From assembly GCA_045537695.1 (NCBI GenBank), contig JAZSQB010000027.1:1-64000 (forward strand): a stretch of 64,000 nucleotides of DNA, in the 5' to 3' direction. Shown in pieces: positions 43,958-53,559 of this stretch; the stretch's first letter is position 1; each line of letters opens with the position of its first letter. The notes beneath the pieces were generated by a model. That model searched no databases. It was not told the DNA's origin and worked only from the letters and a program-made list of their open reading frames with translations. The translations under genes and the position numbers were made by a program. The stretch is from RGIG2041 sp045537695. Its GTDB lineage: Bacteria > Bacillota > Clostridia > UBA1381 > UMGS1253.

Positions 43958-43983
43958 GTTACGCCTCCAAGGTTGTTAAGATA

Positions 43984-44262
<279 letters not shown>

Positions 44263-44289
44263 CTAAATATTTATATTTTAAAAATAATT

Positions 44290-45012
44290 TTACTCTACAC
44301 CTGATACGAACGACATGGTAAGCATACAGAAGATGTATGCTTGCAAAAAGCCCGTAAACAAATCAAAATAGATAGATAACATTGCCGGTATACCCACCTG
44401 CAAAATGGGAATAGAGCTGATAAACTCTACCGGTATCCAGGAAAGCAACATATTGCTTAATCCCGCCAATGCACTGTACATCAAGGTGGAAATAACAATA
44501 CCCGAAGCAATGTTACCAAAATGACGGAACGCCATCGAAATCGGATTTGCAATTTCACCGATGATATTCATCGGCAGCATCACCGCTACCGGCTGCACAA
44601 ACGATTTCAGCCAACCGCCGACACCATTGATGCGGATATTGTTGCCTTGCACCATAATAAATGTAAGCAATGCCCAACCAAATGTGGTATTCAAGTCACC
44701 TGTCATCGGACGCATTCCCAACAGTGAGGACAAACTGCCGACCACCGAAAAGGCAAACAGTGTACCGATATATGGTGCAAACCCGAGGTACTTTTCACCC
44801 ATCGTTTCCCGCACCATATTGTTCGTCATCATCACGAGCTTTTCTGCAACAATTTGCTTCTTGCTTGGTTTGCGCACACTTAGACCTCGCGTCAGCCAGA
44901 TGCACAAAAGTACAATGGCCGCCATAATAATCCAACCGTTCACAATCGTTTCCGTAATATGAAAGCTACCCCATTCAAACAGAATTTTTGGTCCGGTTAT
45001 GTTTATATTCAT
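44290..45012 (-). CDS. atpB: F1F0 ATP synthase a subunit
   Basis: This is the stator ion channel, 240 residues with about six membrane helices. The essential arginine is in SMAFRHFGNIASG, and the C-terminal helix LQAYIFCMLTMSF has the conserved Gln and Tyr. The start overlaps atpI by 4 bp. Confidence 0.95.
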   Translation of the reverse strand: MNINITGPKILFEWGSFHITETIVNGWIIMAAIVLLCIWLTRGLSVRKPSKKQIVAEKLVMMTNNMVRETMGEKYLGFAPYIGTLFAFSVVGSLSSLLGMRPMTGDLNTTFGWALLTFIMVQGNNIRINGVGGWLKSFVQPVAVMLPMNIIGEIANPISMAFRHFGNIASGIVISTLMYSALAGLSNMLLSWIPVEFISSIPILQVGIPAMLSIYFDLFTGFLQAYIFCMLTMSFVSGVE

Positions 45013-45407
45013 TCTTGTCGCTCACCTCTGTCCTTTTTAAAATGTGCCGCAATACCGCACACCGTAATCACAATACGCGGAAACAACAGCGGAATCGCCG
45101 CGGTAAACACATTGAAATACGGTGCTTTAATTGCCCAGTAAATCGTCACCGCCGCCAATGCCAGACGCAGATAGTAACCGCCCATCATATAGCCCTTCGC
45201 CTGATTTTCGCTTTTCTGCACGCTGCGCGATATAAAATATGCCGTCAGCACAAAATTGAGAATGGCATAGCTGCAGCCGAGCAAAATGCCCCAAAGCATC
45301 GGTGCCTGCCAATGCCAGATGCACCCGACTACAATCGCCATACACACCCCTAAAATAGCGACACCAAGCACCATTTTCTTTATTTCACTTGTCAGTGACT
45401 TATCCAT
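45009..45407 (-). CDS. atpI: ATP synthase subunit I (AtpI-like)
   Basis: This small membrane protein of 132 residues has four predicted helices (GVAILGVCMAIVVGCIW, MLWGILLGCSYAILNFVLT, LRLALAAVTIYW, TAAIPLLFPRIVITVCGIA). AtpI proteins help assemble the c ring in Na+ and alkaliphile ATP synthases. Sequence conservation is low; the call rests on topology and place before atpB. Confidence 0.82.
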   Translation of the reverse strand: MDKSLTSEIKKMVLGVAILGVCMAIVVGCIWHWQAPMLWGILLGCSYAILNFVLTAYFISRSVQKSENQAKGYMMGGYYLRLALAAVTIYWAIKAPYFNVFTAAIPLLFPRIVITVCGIAAHFKKDRGERQE

Positions 45408-45421
45408 AGACGTATCCGTCC

Positions 45422-45643
45422 TTATTTCTTTTTAGTCCATTTTTTCAGTAAGGCAGAGAGATTGGAAAACCCTGCCCCTACGCCAAGCACACCGCCTGCT
45501 ATGACAATCCAATTTCCCAAATCATAATATCTTTGCAGCCAGCCTGCACCAATGATACAGCAGGCAATCGGCACAAACATATTCAGTCCCAACTGCGTAA
45601 TCATACTCAGCGATTTTAAAATTTCAGCTCTGTCCTTTTTCAT
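45422..45643 (-). CDS. atpZ: AtpZ/AtpI family small membrane protein
   Basis: The 73-residue protein has two hydrophobic hairpin helices (MITQLGLNMFVPIACCIIG and LGNWIVIAGGVLGVGAGF), the layout of AtpZ. AtpZ and AtpI are proposed to supply Mg2+ or Ca2+ and to assist c-ring assembly. It overlaps wecB by 1 bp, so the ATP synthase genes are coupled to the cell-wall precursor genes upstream. Confidence 0.85.
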   Translation of the reverse strand: MKKDRAEILKSLSMITQLGLNMFVPIACCIIGAGWLQRYYDLGNWIVIAGGVLGVGAGFSNLSALLKKWTKKK

Positions 45644-46797
45644 TATGCCATAAAGTCTTCGATGCGCTTGTCCGTAATGCCGAACTCGTACAGAAGTGCC
45701 TCTACAATACGAGCAGATGCATTACCGTCACCGTACGGGTTGGCAGCCTGCGCCATCTTGTCATAAGCGGCTTTATCATCCAAAAGCTCTTTGGCAAGCT
45801 TTAAGATTACATCCTTGTCCACGCCGGCAATCTTAACCGTACCTGCCTCAACCGCTTCCGGACGCTCCGTTTCATTACGCAGCACCAATACCGGTTTTGC
45901 CAGCGACGGTGCCTCTTCCTGCAAGCCGCCGGAGTCCGTCATTACCATAAAGCAACGCGCCATCGCGTTGTGCAGATCGTCTACATTGACCGGCTCGATG
46001 AGCGATACGCGGTCGAGACCGCCCAAAATATCAAATACGACCTCGCGTACAGCCGGATTTAAGTGCACCGGATATACGAGCTGAATGTCTTCATAGGTTT
46101 CTACAAGCTCTTTGAGTGCATAGCATATGTTCTTGAGCGGCTCGCCTAAGTTTTCGCGTCTGTGCGCCGTTACCAAAATCACACGGCGTGCGTTAAAGTC
46201 GAGGTTTCTTAACGTTTCATCCGTGAAGGTATAATCCTCGCGTACGGTGCTCTTGAGCGCGTCAATAACGGTGTTACCCGTGATATAAATCTTCGCTGGG
46301 TTGATGCTTTCCTTTAAAAGATTGTTCTTATTGGAAACCGTCGGCGAAAAATGATAGTCCGCAATCACACCAGTCAGGCAACGGTTCATTTCCTCCGGGA
46401 ACGGAGAATACTTATCGTACGTACGAAGTCCCGCTTCTACGTGACCTACCTTGACCTGATTGTAAAAGGCAGCCAGTGCACCTGCAAATGTCGTTGTGGT
46501 ATCGCCGTGTACCAAAATCACATCCGGCTTTTCTTGCTTGATGACCTCATCCAAGCCTGCAATAACGCTGTTTGTAATGCTCACCAAGGTCTGGCGGTCC
46601 TTCATAATATCCAAATCATAATCCGGCACAACGCCAAACATTTCCAATACCTGGTCCAGCATCTGTCTGTGCTGCGCTGTTACGCACACCTTTGCATCTA
46701 TATACGGGCACTTTGCAAGCTCAATAGCAAGCGGTGCCATCTTAATCGCTTCCGGACGTGTGCCGAAAACGGTCATTGCCTTAATTTTCTTTTCCAC
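45643..46797 (-). CDS. wecB: UDP-N-acetylglucosamine 2-epimerase (non-hydrolysing)
   Basis: The enzyme converts UDP-GlcNAc to UDP-ManNAc, a precursor of wall teichoic acid linkage units (called MnaA in Gram-positives). The 384-residue protein starts KAMTVFGTRPEAIKMAPL and has HGDTTTTFAGALAAF, HVEAGLRTYDKYSPFPEEMNR, VTAHRREN and the DSGGLQEEAPSL motif. It overlaps tagO by 17 bp and atpZ by 1 bp. In several Firmicutes this gene precedes the atp operon. Confidence 0.96.
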   Translation of the reverse strand: MEKKIKAMTVFGTRPEAIKMAPLAIELAKCPYIDAKVCVTAQHRQMLDQVLEMFGVVPDYDLDIMKDRQTLVSITNSVIAGLDEVIKQEKPDVILVHGDTTTTFAGALAAFYNQVKVGHVEAGLRTYDKYSPFPEEMNRCLTGVIADYHFSPTVSNKNNLLKESINPAKIYITGNTVIDALKSTVREDYTFTDETLRNLDFNARRVILVTAHRRENLGEPLKNICYALKELVETYEDIQLVYPVHLNPAVREVVFDILGGLDRVSLIEPVNVDDLHNAMARCFMVMTDSGGLQEEAPSLAKPVLVLRNETERPEAVEAGTVKIAGVDKDVILKLAKELLDDKAAYDKMAQAANPYGDGNASARIVEALLYEFGITDKRIEDFMA

Positions 46798-47944
46798 TGT
46801 CTTCTCCCCCTATTTCCTCATGCTCTTCTGCAATCTGTATTTCCTGTAATACCACCTGCACATCCGCCTCGGTTTTCTTAGCTTCCTGTGCAGCAATCAT
46901 CTCTTCAAAATGCTCTCTGCGCTTGGTGACCATACCGCCGCCAAACACAAATACCAACACACAAATCAACAAAATCAGCGCACGCATTGCGCCGCTCTCT
47001 GCCAGCAGTACGGCAGCCAATCCCAGCACGCCGCTGATGGCATAAAGAATAAACACCGTCTGCTTCTGCGAAAATCCCATATCCACCAAACGGTGATGAA
47101 TGTGCCCGCGGTCCGGCGTCATAATGCCCTGACCGGTAAACAAACGTCTTAAAATCGCAAAGCCCGTGTCAAAAATCGGCAAGCCCAAAATCAGAAGCGG
47201 TACGGCAAACGAAATCACCGCATAGCTTTTAAAGCTACCCTGTACGGACAGCACCGCCAGCATAAAGCCCAAAAATGTAGAACCGGTGTCGCCCAAAAAG
47301 ATGGTCGCTGGATTGAAATTAAACGGCAGAAAACCGAAGCACGCACCTGCAATAATCAGCGCAATGAGCGCAATCTTCGCCTCCCCGACTACGCCGGCTA
47401 CAAACACCAGCGAAACCGCCGCAATCGAAGAAATTCCAGCTGCCAGACCGTCTAAGCCGTCAATTAAATTTACAGCATTGGTAATGGCAACAATCCAAAG
47501 CACAGTAAACGGTATGGAAACCCATTTATCGAGCTGCAGCACCGGCAGATTGGAAAAAAAGTTCGGATTGGTGAATACCTCTACGCGGATATTGCCGCCG
47601 TATACAACCACCAATGCCGCTATAATCTGCACGACAAACTTCACCTTGGCGCTCAAACCACGGCTATCATCTATAATGCCCAAAATCACAATAATAATTG
47701 CCCCGCTCAAAACAGCAACCAAATCTCTTGTAATTTCACAAAAGCTCAAAAGGCTCACCAAAAAGCCAAAAAACACGGCAATACCGCCCAGGCGCGGTGT
47801 CGCTTTTTTGTGCATACGCCTGCCGTCGCGCGGCACATCCATGGCGCCGATTTTTCCGGCAACAATTTTCGCCATCGGCACAGAAACAAATGTAAACGCA
47901 AATGCTACCACAAAGGCAAGTGCCATAATCACATACACATTCAT
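46781..47944 (-). CDS. tagO: Undecaprenyl-phosphate GlcNAc-1-phosphate transferase
   Basis: TagO/WecA starts teichoic acid or other wall polymer synthesis by moving GlcNAc-1-P onto undecaprenyl phosphate. The 387-residue protein is polytopic (about ten helices). It has the Mg2+ motif NAVNLIDGLDGLAAG, FLGDTGSTFLGF and the HIHH motif in DRGHIHHRL. It shares the pathway with wecB directly downstream and with the LCP ligase at 19 kb. A hydrophilic C-terminal tail of about 45 residues, rich in Glu, is less conserved. Confidence 0.95.
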   Translation of the reverse strand: MNVYVIMALAFVVAFAFTFVSVPMAKIVAGKIGAMDVPRDGRRMHKKATPRLGGIAVFFGFLVSLLSFCEITRDLVAVLSGAIIIVILGIIDDSRGLSAKVKFVVQIIAALVVVYGGNIRVEVFTNPNFFSNLPVLQLDKWVSIPFTVLWIVAITNAVNLIDGLDGLAAGISSIAAVSLVFVAGVVGEAKIALIALIIAGACFGFLPFNFNPATIFLGDTGSTFLGFMLAVLSVQGSFKSYAVISFAVPLLILGLPIFDTGFAILRRLFTGQGIMTPDRGHIHHRLVDMGFSQKQTVFILYAISGVLGLAAVLLAESGAMRALILLICVLVFVFGGGMVTKRREHFEEMIAAQEAKKTEADVQVVLQEIQIAEEHEEIGGEDSGKEN

Positions 47945-47965
47945 ACTTTATCACCCGCAATCAGC

Positions 47966-48970
47966 TCAGCGCTTTACAAAGCCGACCTTTCTGTATACCT
48001 TATCCAGTGTGCGGCGCGCCAGATACTGCGCGTGCTGTGCACCCTCTGTATAAACCTTTTCAATATACGCTTTATCCTGCATATACTGTTCGTACTTTTC
48101 CTTAATCGGACGCAGACACTCTACAACCGCCTCGGCAACCTCGGCTTTAAACTCACCGTAGCCCTTACCTCTAAAGCGGCTTTCTATCGAATCCATGCTT
48201 TCGCCGCTCGTTGCAGACAGAATACTCATCAGATTCTCAATGCCTTCCTTGCCTTCGCCGCGGCGCACACTGCCTTCGCTGTCCGTCACCGCACTCTTGA
48301 TTTTCTTTGCAATCACATCCGCATCGTCCACGATGGAGATAAAGCCCTTTGGGTTCGGGTCGGACTTGCTCATCTTCTTGGTCGGCTCGGTTAAGCTCAT
48401 AATCTTCGCGCCCACCTTCGCAATGTAAGGCTCCGGCACCTTAAAGGTTTCGGAATAAATACCATTAAAGCGCTCCGCGATGTCACGCGCCAGCTCCAAA
48501 TGCTGCTTTTGGTCCACACCGACCGGCACCAAATCCGTCTGATAAAGCAAAATATCTGCCGCCATCAGCACCGGATAGGTAAACAAACCGGCATTGATAT
48601 TATCTGCATGTCTTTGCGACTTATCCTTAAACTGTGTCATTCTGCTCAATTCACCCATATAGGTGTAGCAATTGAGAATCCACGCGAGCTCCGCGTGTGC
48701 CGGCACATGCGACTGAAAATACATAATATTTTTCTGCGGGTCTAAACCGCAAGCCAAGAACAAACTCAAAAGTTCTATGCTTCTTTTTCTTAAATCCGCC
48801 GGATTCTGCCGCACGGTAATGGAGTGCAAATCCGCCACGCAGTACATACAGTTGTAGTCATCCTGCAAATTTACCCAATTTTTGATTGCGCCCAGGTAAT
48901 TGCCGAGCGTAACAACGCCGGACGGCTGAATGCCCGAATACAAAATTTTTTTATTTTCTTCCACGTCCAT
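47966..48970 (-). CDS. trpS: Tryptophanyl-tRNA synthetase
   Basis: This is a class I synthetase of 334 residues. The first signature is SGIQPSGVVTLGNYLGA (HIGH equivalent TLGN), and the second is KMSKSDPN. The start follows GAGGCGAA. It heads a continuous run with tagO, wecB and the ATP synthase genes, under a TTTACA-17-TATAGT promoter. No T-box leader is seen in the short upstream region. Confidence 0.96.
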   Translation of the reverse strand: MDVEENKKILYSGIQPSGVVTLGNYLGAIKNWVNLQDDYNCMYCVADLHSITVRQNPADLRKRSIELLSLFLACGLDPQKNIMYFQSHVPAHAELAWILNCYTYMGELSRMTQFKDKSQRHADNINAGLFTYPVLMAADILLYQTDLVPVGVDQKQHLELARDIAERFNGIYSETFKVPEPYIAKVGAKIMSLTEPTKKMSKSDPNPKGFISIVDDADVIAKKIKSAVTDSEGSVRRGEGKEGIENLMSILSATSGESMDSIESRFRGKGYGEFKAEVAEAVVECLRPIKEKYEQYMQDKAYIEKVYTEGAQHAQYLARRTLDKVYRKVGFVKR

Positions 48971-49048
48971 TTCGCCTCACTATTGCATTTTCTGCTTTTT
49001 TCGTCTAAAAAACGATTTCTAAAAAAATCCATTCCTTATGCAGTATAC

Positions 49049-49077
49049 ACTATACCATAAAATTCCGATATTGTAAA
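49049..49077 (-). promoter_or_regulatory. Promoter of the trpS-tagO-wecB-atp run
   Basis: On the minus strand, TTTACA, a 17-bp spacer and TATAGT with extended TGG, about 75 bp before trpS. Confidence 0.65.
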
Positions 49078-49154
49078 GCATTGTTTATTATATATCCATA
49101 ATTTTACTTATTTTTTGCTTTCTATTTTCAGAAAAAATAACGGAAAGAAACCTA

Positions 49155-49240
49155 TTGATTTTTTTCTTATATTAGTATACAATATAATATATACGCTAAA
49201 TATACGCTAAAAATAGGTAGCGTTATACACACATCGACAA
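49155..49240 (+). promoter_or_regulatory. Promoter with tandem and inverted operator-like repeats
   Basis: TTGATT, a 17-bp spacer and TACAAT (49178-49183) are followed by two perfect direct copies of ATATACGCTAA (49189-49199, 49200-49210) and the inverted TAGCGTTATA (49219-49228). The repeats cover the expected start site, so repressor binding is likely. Confidence 0.6.
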
Positions 49241-49255
49241 AAAAGGAGAGGGCTC

Positions 49256-49621
49256 GTGAAAAAGTCTGTTTATTTGTTTTTGGTTATCTGTCTTATGCTT
49301 GCTCTGCTGACAAGCTGTGGCAAACCAATATGCCATACAGCATACGATGGTCACCTGCCCCAGCTTCCGTTCTTAGAGGATGACACGTCAGACGGCGGCT
49401 CGCTCGGTTTATATGATGGCAGCGCATTCGGCATTGTAGAAAGCACCTGCAAGCATGGCATTACGATAAAGATGCAGGACAAGTCTTTTTTCTTTGCCTG
49501 GACAGACCTTGCAAAAAAAGCGTATGCTACCTTTGGCATAAAGGTCGGTGATGAAATTGCCATTCCGGTGGATGCCGACGAAAATACATATATTGCACGC
49601 AACATAGAAAAGGTAATGTAA
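49256..49621 (+). CDS. Small lipoprotein of unknown function
   Basis: This 121-residue protein has a lipoprotein signal ending in LLTSC (Cys21). I do not recognise the mature part. It contains GIVESTCKHGITIKM, a DKSFFFAWTDLAK stretch and a C-terminal VGDEIAIPVDADENTYIA, which together look like a small beta-barrel (OB-like) fold. The start is GTG with AAAGGAG 9 bp upstream. It is preceded by a promoter with repeated operator-like sites, so its expression is probably regulated. ppdK follows after 100 bp. Confidence 0.75.
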   Translation: MKKSVYLFLVICLMLALLTSCGKPICHTAYDGHLPQLPFLEDDTSDGGSLGLYDGSAFGIVESTCKHGITIKMQDKSFFFAWTDLAKKAYATFGIKVGDEIAIPVDADENTYIARNIEKVM

Positions 49622-49721
49622 TTTTCATTTGTTATATAGCCGCAAAGGCTTTATATAAGGTAAGCTAATTAAAGCTCCGTTACGGAATGCTCTGTTTCGG
49701 GGACTTCAAGGAGGAAAAAAT

Positions 49722-52352
49722 ATGAGCAAAAAGTTTGTTTACTTGTTCAGCGAAGGCGACGCCTCCATGCGTAACCTTCTCGGCGGTAAGGGTGCAAACC
49801 TGGCAGAAATGACCAAGATTGGTCTGCCGGTACCGCAGGGCTTCACTGTAACCACAGAAGCATGTACACAGTACTACGAAGACGGCAGAAAGATTAACGA
49901 TGCTATCCAGGCAGAAATTATGGAATACATCGTTAAGATGGAAGCTATCTGCAGCAAGAAGTTCGGCGACAAGGAAAACCCGCTTCTCGTATCCGTTCGC
50001 TCGGGTGCAAGAGCATCTATGCCGGGTATGATGGATACCATCTTAAACCTCGGTCTGAACGAAGATGTTGTTGAGGCTATGGCTGCTAAGTCCGGCAATG
50101 CAAGATGGGCTTGGGACTGCTACAGAAGATTTATTCAGATGTATTCCGACGTCGTAATGGAAGTTGGTAAGAAGTATTTCGAACAGCTTATCGACGAAAT
50201 GAAGGAAGCAAAGGGCGTAACGCAGGATATCGAGCTGACAGCAGAGGACTTAAAGGAACTCGCAAGCCAGTTCAAAGCTGAATATAAGGCTAAAATCGGC
50301 AAGGACTTCCCGTCCGACCCGAAGGAACAGCTCATGGGCGCTGTGGAAGCGGTATTCCGTTCCTGGGACAACCCGAGAGCAAACGTATACAGAAGAGATA
50401 ACGATATTCCGTACTCTTGGGGTACAGCCGTTAACGTACAGATGATGGCGTTCGGTAATATGGGTGACACTTGCGGTACAGGTGTTGCATTTACCCGTGA
50501 CCCTGCTACAGGTGAGCGCGGTCTGATGGGCGAATTCTTAGTAAACGCACAGGGCGAAGACGTTGTTGCCGGTGTTCGTACACCGATGCCGATTGCTGAA
50601 ATGGCGGACAAGTTCCCGGAAGCTTTCGAAGAGTTCAACAAGGTTTGCGCTATTTTGGAAGACCACTACAGAGATATGCAGGATATGGAGTTCACCATTG
50701 AAAACAAGAAGCTCTATATGCTCCAGACAAGAAACGGTAAGAGAACTGCAAAGGCTGCTCTTAAGATTGCTTGTGACCTCGTGGACGAAGGCATGATTGA
50801 TAAAAAACAGGCCGTTGCAATGATCGACCCGAGAAACTTAGATACACTTTTACATCCGCAGTTTGACGCAAAGGCACTCAAGGCTGCTACGCCGGCAGGC
50901 AGAGGTCTCGGTGCTTCCCCTGGTGCAGCTTGCGGTAAGATTGTATTTACGGCTGAAGACGCTGAAGCATGGAATGCAAGAGGCGAAAAGGTTGTCCTCG
51001 TTCGTCTGGAAACCTCTCCGGAAGATATCACCGGCATGAAGGCTTCCCAGGGTATCTTAACCGTTCGCGGCGGTATGACCTCCCACGCAGCCGTTGTTGC
51101 TCGCGGTATGGGTACCTGCTGTGTATCCGGTTGCGGCGAAATCAACATGGATGAAGAAAACAAGAAGTTCACACTGGCAGGCAAGACCTACACAGAAGGC
51201 GACTTTATTTCCATCGACGGTTCCACCGGTAACATCTACGACGGTATTATCCCGACAGTAGACGCTGAAATCGCTGGCGAATTCGGCAGAATCATGGAAT
51301 GGGCTGATGAGTTCAGAACACTCAAGGTTAGAACAAACGCAGATACACCGGCTGACGCAAAGAAGGCAAGAGAGCTCGGCGCAGAAGGTATCGGTCTTTG
51401 CCGTACAGAGCATATGTTCTTTGAAACAGACAGAATCGCTGCATTCCGCGAAATGATCTGCTCCGATACTGTTGCAGAAAGAGAAGCTGCCCTTGAAAAG
51501 ATCCTCCCGATGCAGCAGGGCGACTTCGAAAAGCTCTACGAAGCGCTCGAAGGTAATCCGGTTACTATCCGTTTCTTAGACCCGCCGCTGCACGAGTTCG
51601 TTCCGACAGAGGAAGCTGATATTGCAGCACTTGCAAAGACAAAGGGCAAGAGCGTTGAAGAAATCAAGGCTATGATTAACTCCCTCCACGAGTTCAACCC
51701 GATGATGGGTCACCGTGGCTGCCGTCTTGCAGTAACCTATCCGGAAATTGCAAAGATGCAGACAAGAGCCGTTATCCGCGCTGCTATCAATGTAAAGAAA
51801 GCACACGCTGACTGGAACATCAAGCCGGAAATTATGATTCCGCTCGTTGGCGATATCAAGGAGCTCAAGTTCGTTAAGAACGTAGTTGTAGAAGCAGCAG
51901 ATGCTGAAATCGCAGCTGCAGGCGTTGAAATGGCTTACGAAGTTGGTACAATGATTGAGATTCCGCGTGCTTGTATCACAGCGGATGAAATCGCAGGCGA
52001 AGCTGAGTTCTTCTGCTTCGGTACAAACGACCTTACCCAGATGACTTACGGTTTCTCCCGTGACGACGCAGGTAAGTTCTTAGATGCTTACTATGATACA
52101 AAGATTTTCGAAAACGATCCGTTTGCAAAGCTCGACCAGACAGGTGTCGGCAAGCTGATGGAAACCGCAATCAAGCTTGGTAAGCCGGTTCGTCCGACAC
52201 TCCACGTTGGTATCTGCGGTGAGCACGGCGGTGACCCGGTATCCGTTGAGTTCTGCCATAAGATTGGCCTCGACTACGTATCCTGCTCGCCGTTTAGAGT
52301 GCCGATTGCAAGATTGGCTGCTGCGCAGGCAAAGATTAAGGAAGAGAAATAA
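49722..52352 (+). CDS. ppdK: Pyruvate, phosphate dikinase
   Basis: The enzyme interconverts pyruvate, ATP and Pi with PEP, AMP and PPi; in anaerobes it often runs in the glycolytic direction to save energy as PPi. The 876-residue protein has the N-terminal ATP-grasp domain (LLGGKGANLAEM), the phosphohistidine loop GGMTSHAAVVARG and the C-terminal PEP domain (GLCRTEHMFF, EHGGDPVSVEFCHKIGLDYVSCSPFR, split as EHGGDPVSVEF and VSCSPFRVP). Codon use is markedly biased, as in highly expressed genes. A terminator follows at 52369. Confidence 0.97.
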   Translation: MSKKFVYLFSEGDASMRNLLGGKGANLAEMTKIGLPVPQGFTVTTEACTQYYEDGRKINDAIQAEIMEYIVKMEAICSKKFGDKENPLLVSVRSGARASMPGMMDTILNLGLNEDVVEAMAAKSGNARWAWDCYRRFIQMYSDVVMEVGKKYFEQLIDEMKEAKGVTQDIELTAEDLKELASQFKAEYKAKIGKDFPSDPKEQLMGAVEAVFRSWDNPRANVYRRDNDIPYSWGTAVNVQMMAFGNMGDTCGTGVAFTRDPATGERGLMGEFLVNAQGEDVVAGVRTPMPIAEMADKFPEAFEEFNKVCAILEDHYRDMQDMEFTIENKKLYMLQTRNGKRTAKAALKIACDLVDEGMIDKKQAVAMIDPRNLDTLLHPQFDAKALKAATPAGRGLGASPGAACGKIVFTAEDAEAWNARGEKVVLVRLETSPEDITGMKASQGILTVRGGMTSHAAVVARGMGTCCVSGCGEINMDEENKKFTLAGKTYTEGDFISIDGSTGNIYDGIIPTVDAEIAGEFGRIMEWADEFRTLKVRTNADTPADAKKARELGAEGIGLCRTEHMFFETDRIAAFREMICSDTVAEREAALEKILPMQQGDFEKLYEALEGNPVTIRFLDPPLHEFVPTEEADIAALAKTKGKSVEEIKAMINSLHEFNPMMGHRGCRLAVTYPEIAKMQTRAVIRAAINVKKAHADWNIKPEIMIPLVGDIKELKFVKNVVVEAADAEIAAAGVEMAYEVGTMIEIPRACITADEIAGEAEFFCFGTNDLTQMTYGFSRDDAGKFLDAYYDTKIFENDPFAKLDQTGVGKLMETAIKLGKPVRPTLHVGICGEHGGDPVSVEFCHKIGLDYVSCSPFRVPIARLAAAQAKIKEEK

Positions 52353-52368
52353 TTTTCCGAATAGAATG

Positions 52369-52399
52369 AAAAAGGAAGTTGATTTCGACTTCCTTTTTA
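52369..52399 (+). terminator. Terminator of ppdK
   Basis: The 11-bp stem AAAAAGGAAGT/ACTTCCTTTTT (52369-52379, 52388-52398) has an 8-nt loop. Confidence 0.85.
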
Positions 52400-52435
52400 C
52401 CCCCTACACACCACAAAGAAGGGACGAATAGTATA

Positions 52436-53503
52436 ATGATCGAACCATTTGTTTTAAAAGTAGACAAGCTTTGTGACGGCGAAGCTTTGCAGACAGAAAT
52501 CAATCTGCAAAAAGACAGAAAGCACCTATCTTTTACTTGTGATTTAGATGCTTTGGGGGATGGCAAAATCATCCTCGGCCACGGCTACAAAATTACATAC
52601 GGCTCCTGGATTGAAATTACGGCAAAAACCCTGGCTGCCTATTCCTATTACAGCTTCAAAGACCCGGCAGAGCAGGTCATCTTCCCCGAAACGGCACACG
52701 GTCTTAACGTAAGCACGTTTTTAAAAGTATCGATTGATGTGGACGTCGAGCGCGGCGGTGTATTGATTACACTTGCAACACCATCCGGGATGTATCAGAC
52801 CGAACGCATCTCCACCTGGTCAGGTTGTAACGGCACCATCTGCGCGCAAGTTGAAAACTGCACCCTGCAGGATGTGAAACTGAATTGGTATACAGACAAC
52901 TACGCCAAAGAAATCTGGGTCATCGGGGCATCGTTTCTGAGCTTCGGCAGTCCGGAACGCTGGCCGTATTACTTATACAAAGACGGCTACACAAACCTGA
53001 TGATTTGCGGACGTGGCGGTCTCGGTGGCGCCCGTGCCCTTGCCGAAATCAAGCAGGCCCTCACAAGAGGCACACCAAAAACCATCGTATGGCACATCGG
53101 CGGCAACGACGGCGATGGAAGATGGGCAGAAGTTTTAACCGAAGAACAACTCAAGCTGATGACGGATAATTTTACATTCTCCGGCGAAATTGGTGGAACA
53201 GAAGTAAATCAGCGCTGGCTCGACAGCACAACGGAGTTGATGGACATCTGCAAAGAAAAAGGCATCACCCTTGTATTGGTAACTACACCGTCTAATCCGC
53301 TTACAAACCACGAACCGAAAAACAACTGGATCCGCAATTCAGGCTACAGATACATCGACATCGCCAAATCGGTCGGCGCAGACAAGGATTTGCACTGGTA
53401 TGACGGTATGTTATTTACCGACAATGTGCACCCGACGGAAAAAGGCGCAATCGCCATGTATATGCAGGTGCTTACGGATTTCCCGGAAATCATGAGCCGA
53501 TAA
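52436..53503 (+). CDS. SGNH/GDSL-type hydrolase with N-terminal beta domain
   Basis: This 355-residue protein is without signal peptide. The first ~170 residues are beta-rich (GHGYKITYGSWIEITAKTLAAY). The C-terminal part is an SGNH esterase: block I WVIGASFLSFG (Ala in place of the usual Asp of GDS), block III WHIGGNDGDG and block V DNVHPTEKG with the catalytic Asp and His. Such enzymes cleave esters, often acetyl groups on carbohydrates; the substrate here is unknown. The start at 52436 follows GAAGGGA by about 11 bp. It is monocistronic. Confidence 0.85.
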   Translation: MIEPFVLKVDKLCDGEALQTEINLQKDRKHLSFTCDLDALGDGKIILGHGYKITYGSWIEITAKTLAAYSYYSFKDPAEQVIFPETAHGLNVSTFLKVSIDVDVERGGVLITLATPSGMYQTERISTWSGCNGTICAQVENCTLQDVKLNWYTDNYAKEIWVIGASFLSFGSPERWPYYLYKDGYTNLMICGRGGLGGARALAEIKQALTRGTPKTIVWHIGGNDGDGRWAEVLTEEQLKLMTDNFTFSGEIGGTEVNQRWLDSTTELMDICKEKGITLVLVTTPSNPLTNHEPKNNWIRNSGYRYIDIAKSVGADKDLHWYDGMLFTDNVHPTEKGAIAMYMQVLTDFPEIMSR

Positions 53504-53511
53504 CAAATATT

Positions 53512-53546
53512 AAGACCTTGCAGGAAAATCCTGCAAGGTCTTTTTT
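53512..53546 (+). terminator. Terminator of the SGNH hydrolase gene
   Basis: A perfect 13-bp stem (53512-53524 with 53530-53542) is followed by T4C. Confidence 0.9.
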
Positions 53547-53559
53547 CGTGGGATTTGCG

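Noticed and set aside
43242..43979. 245-residue plus-strand frame
   Set aside because: It is antisense to atpH and atpF, which have clear families; the frame is a by-product of their codon use.
47286..48053. 255-residue plus-strand frame rich in Thr, Pro and Lys
   Set aside because: It is antisense to tagO and the end of trpS; composition and lack of start signals mark it as a shadow.
48971..49048. T-box controlling trpS
   Set aside because: The leader is too short and lacks the conserved T-box core.
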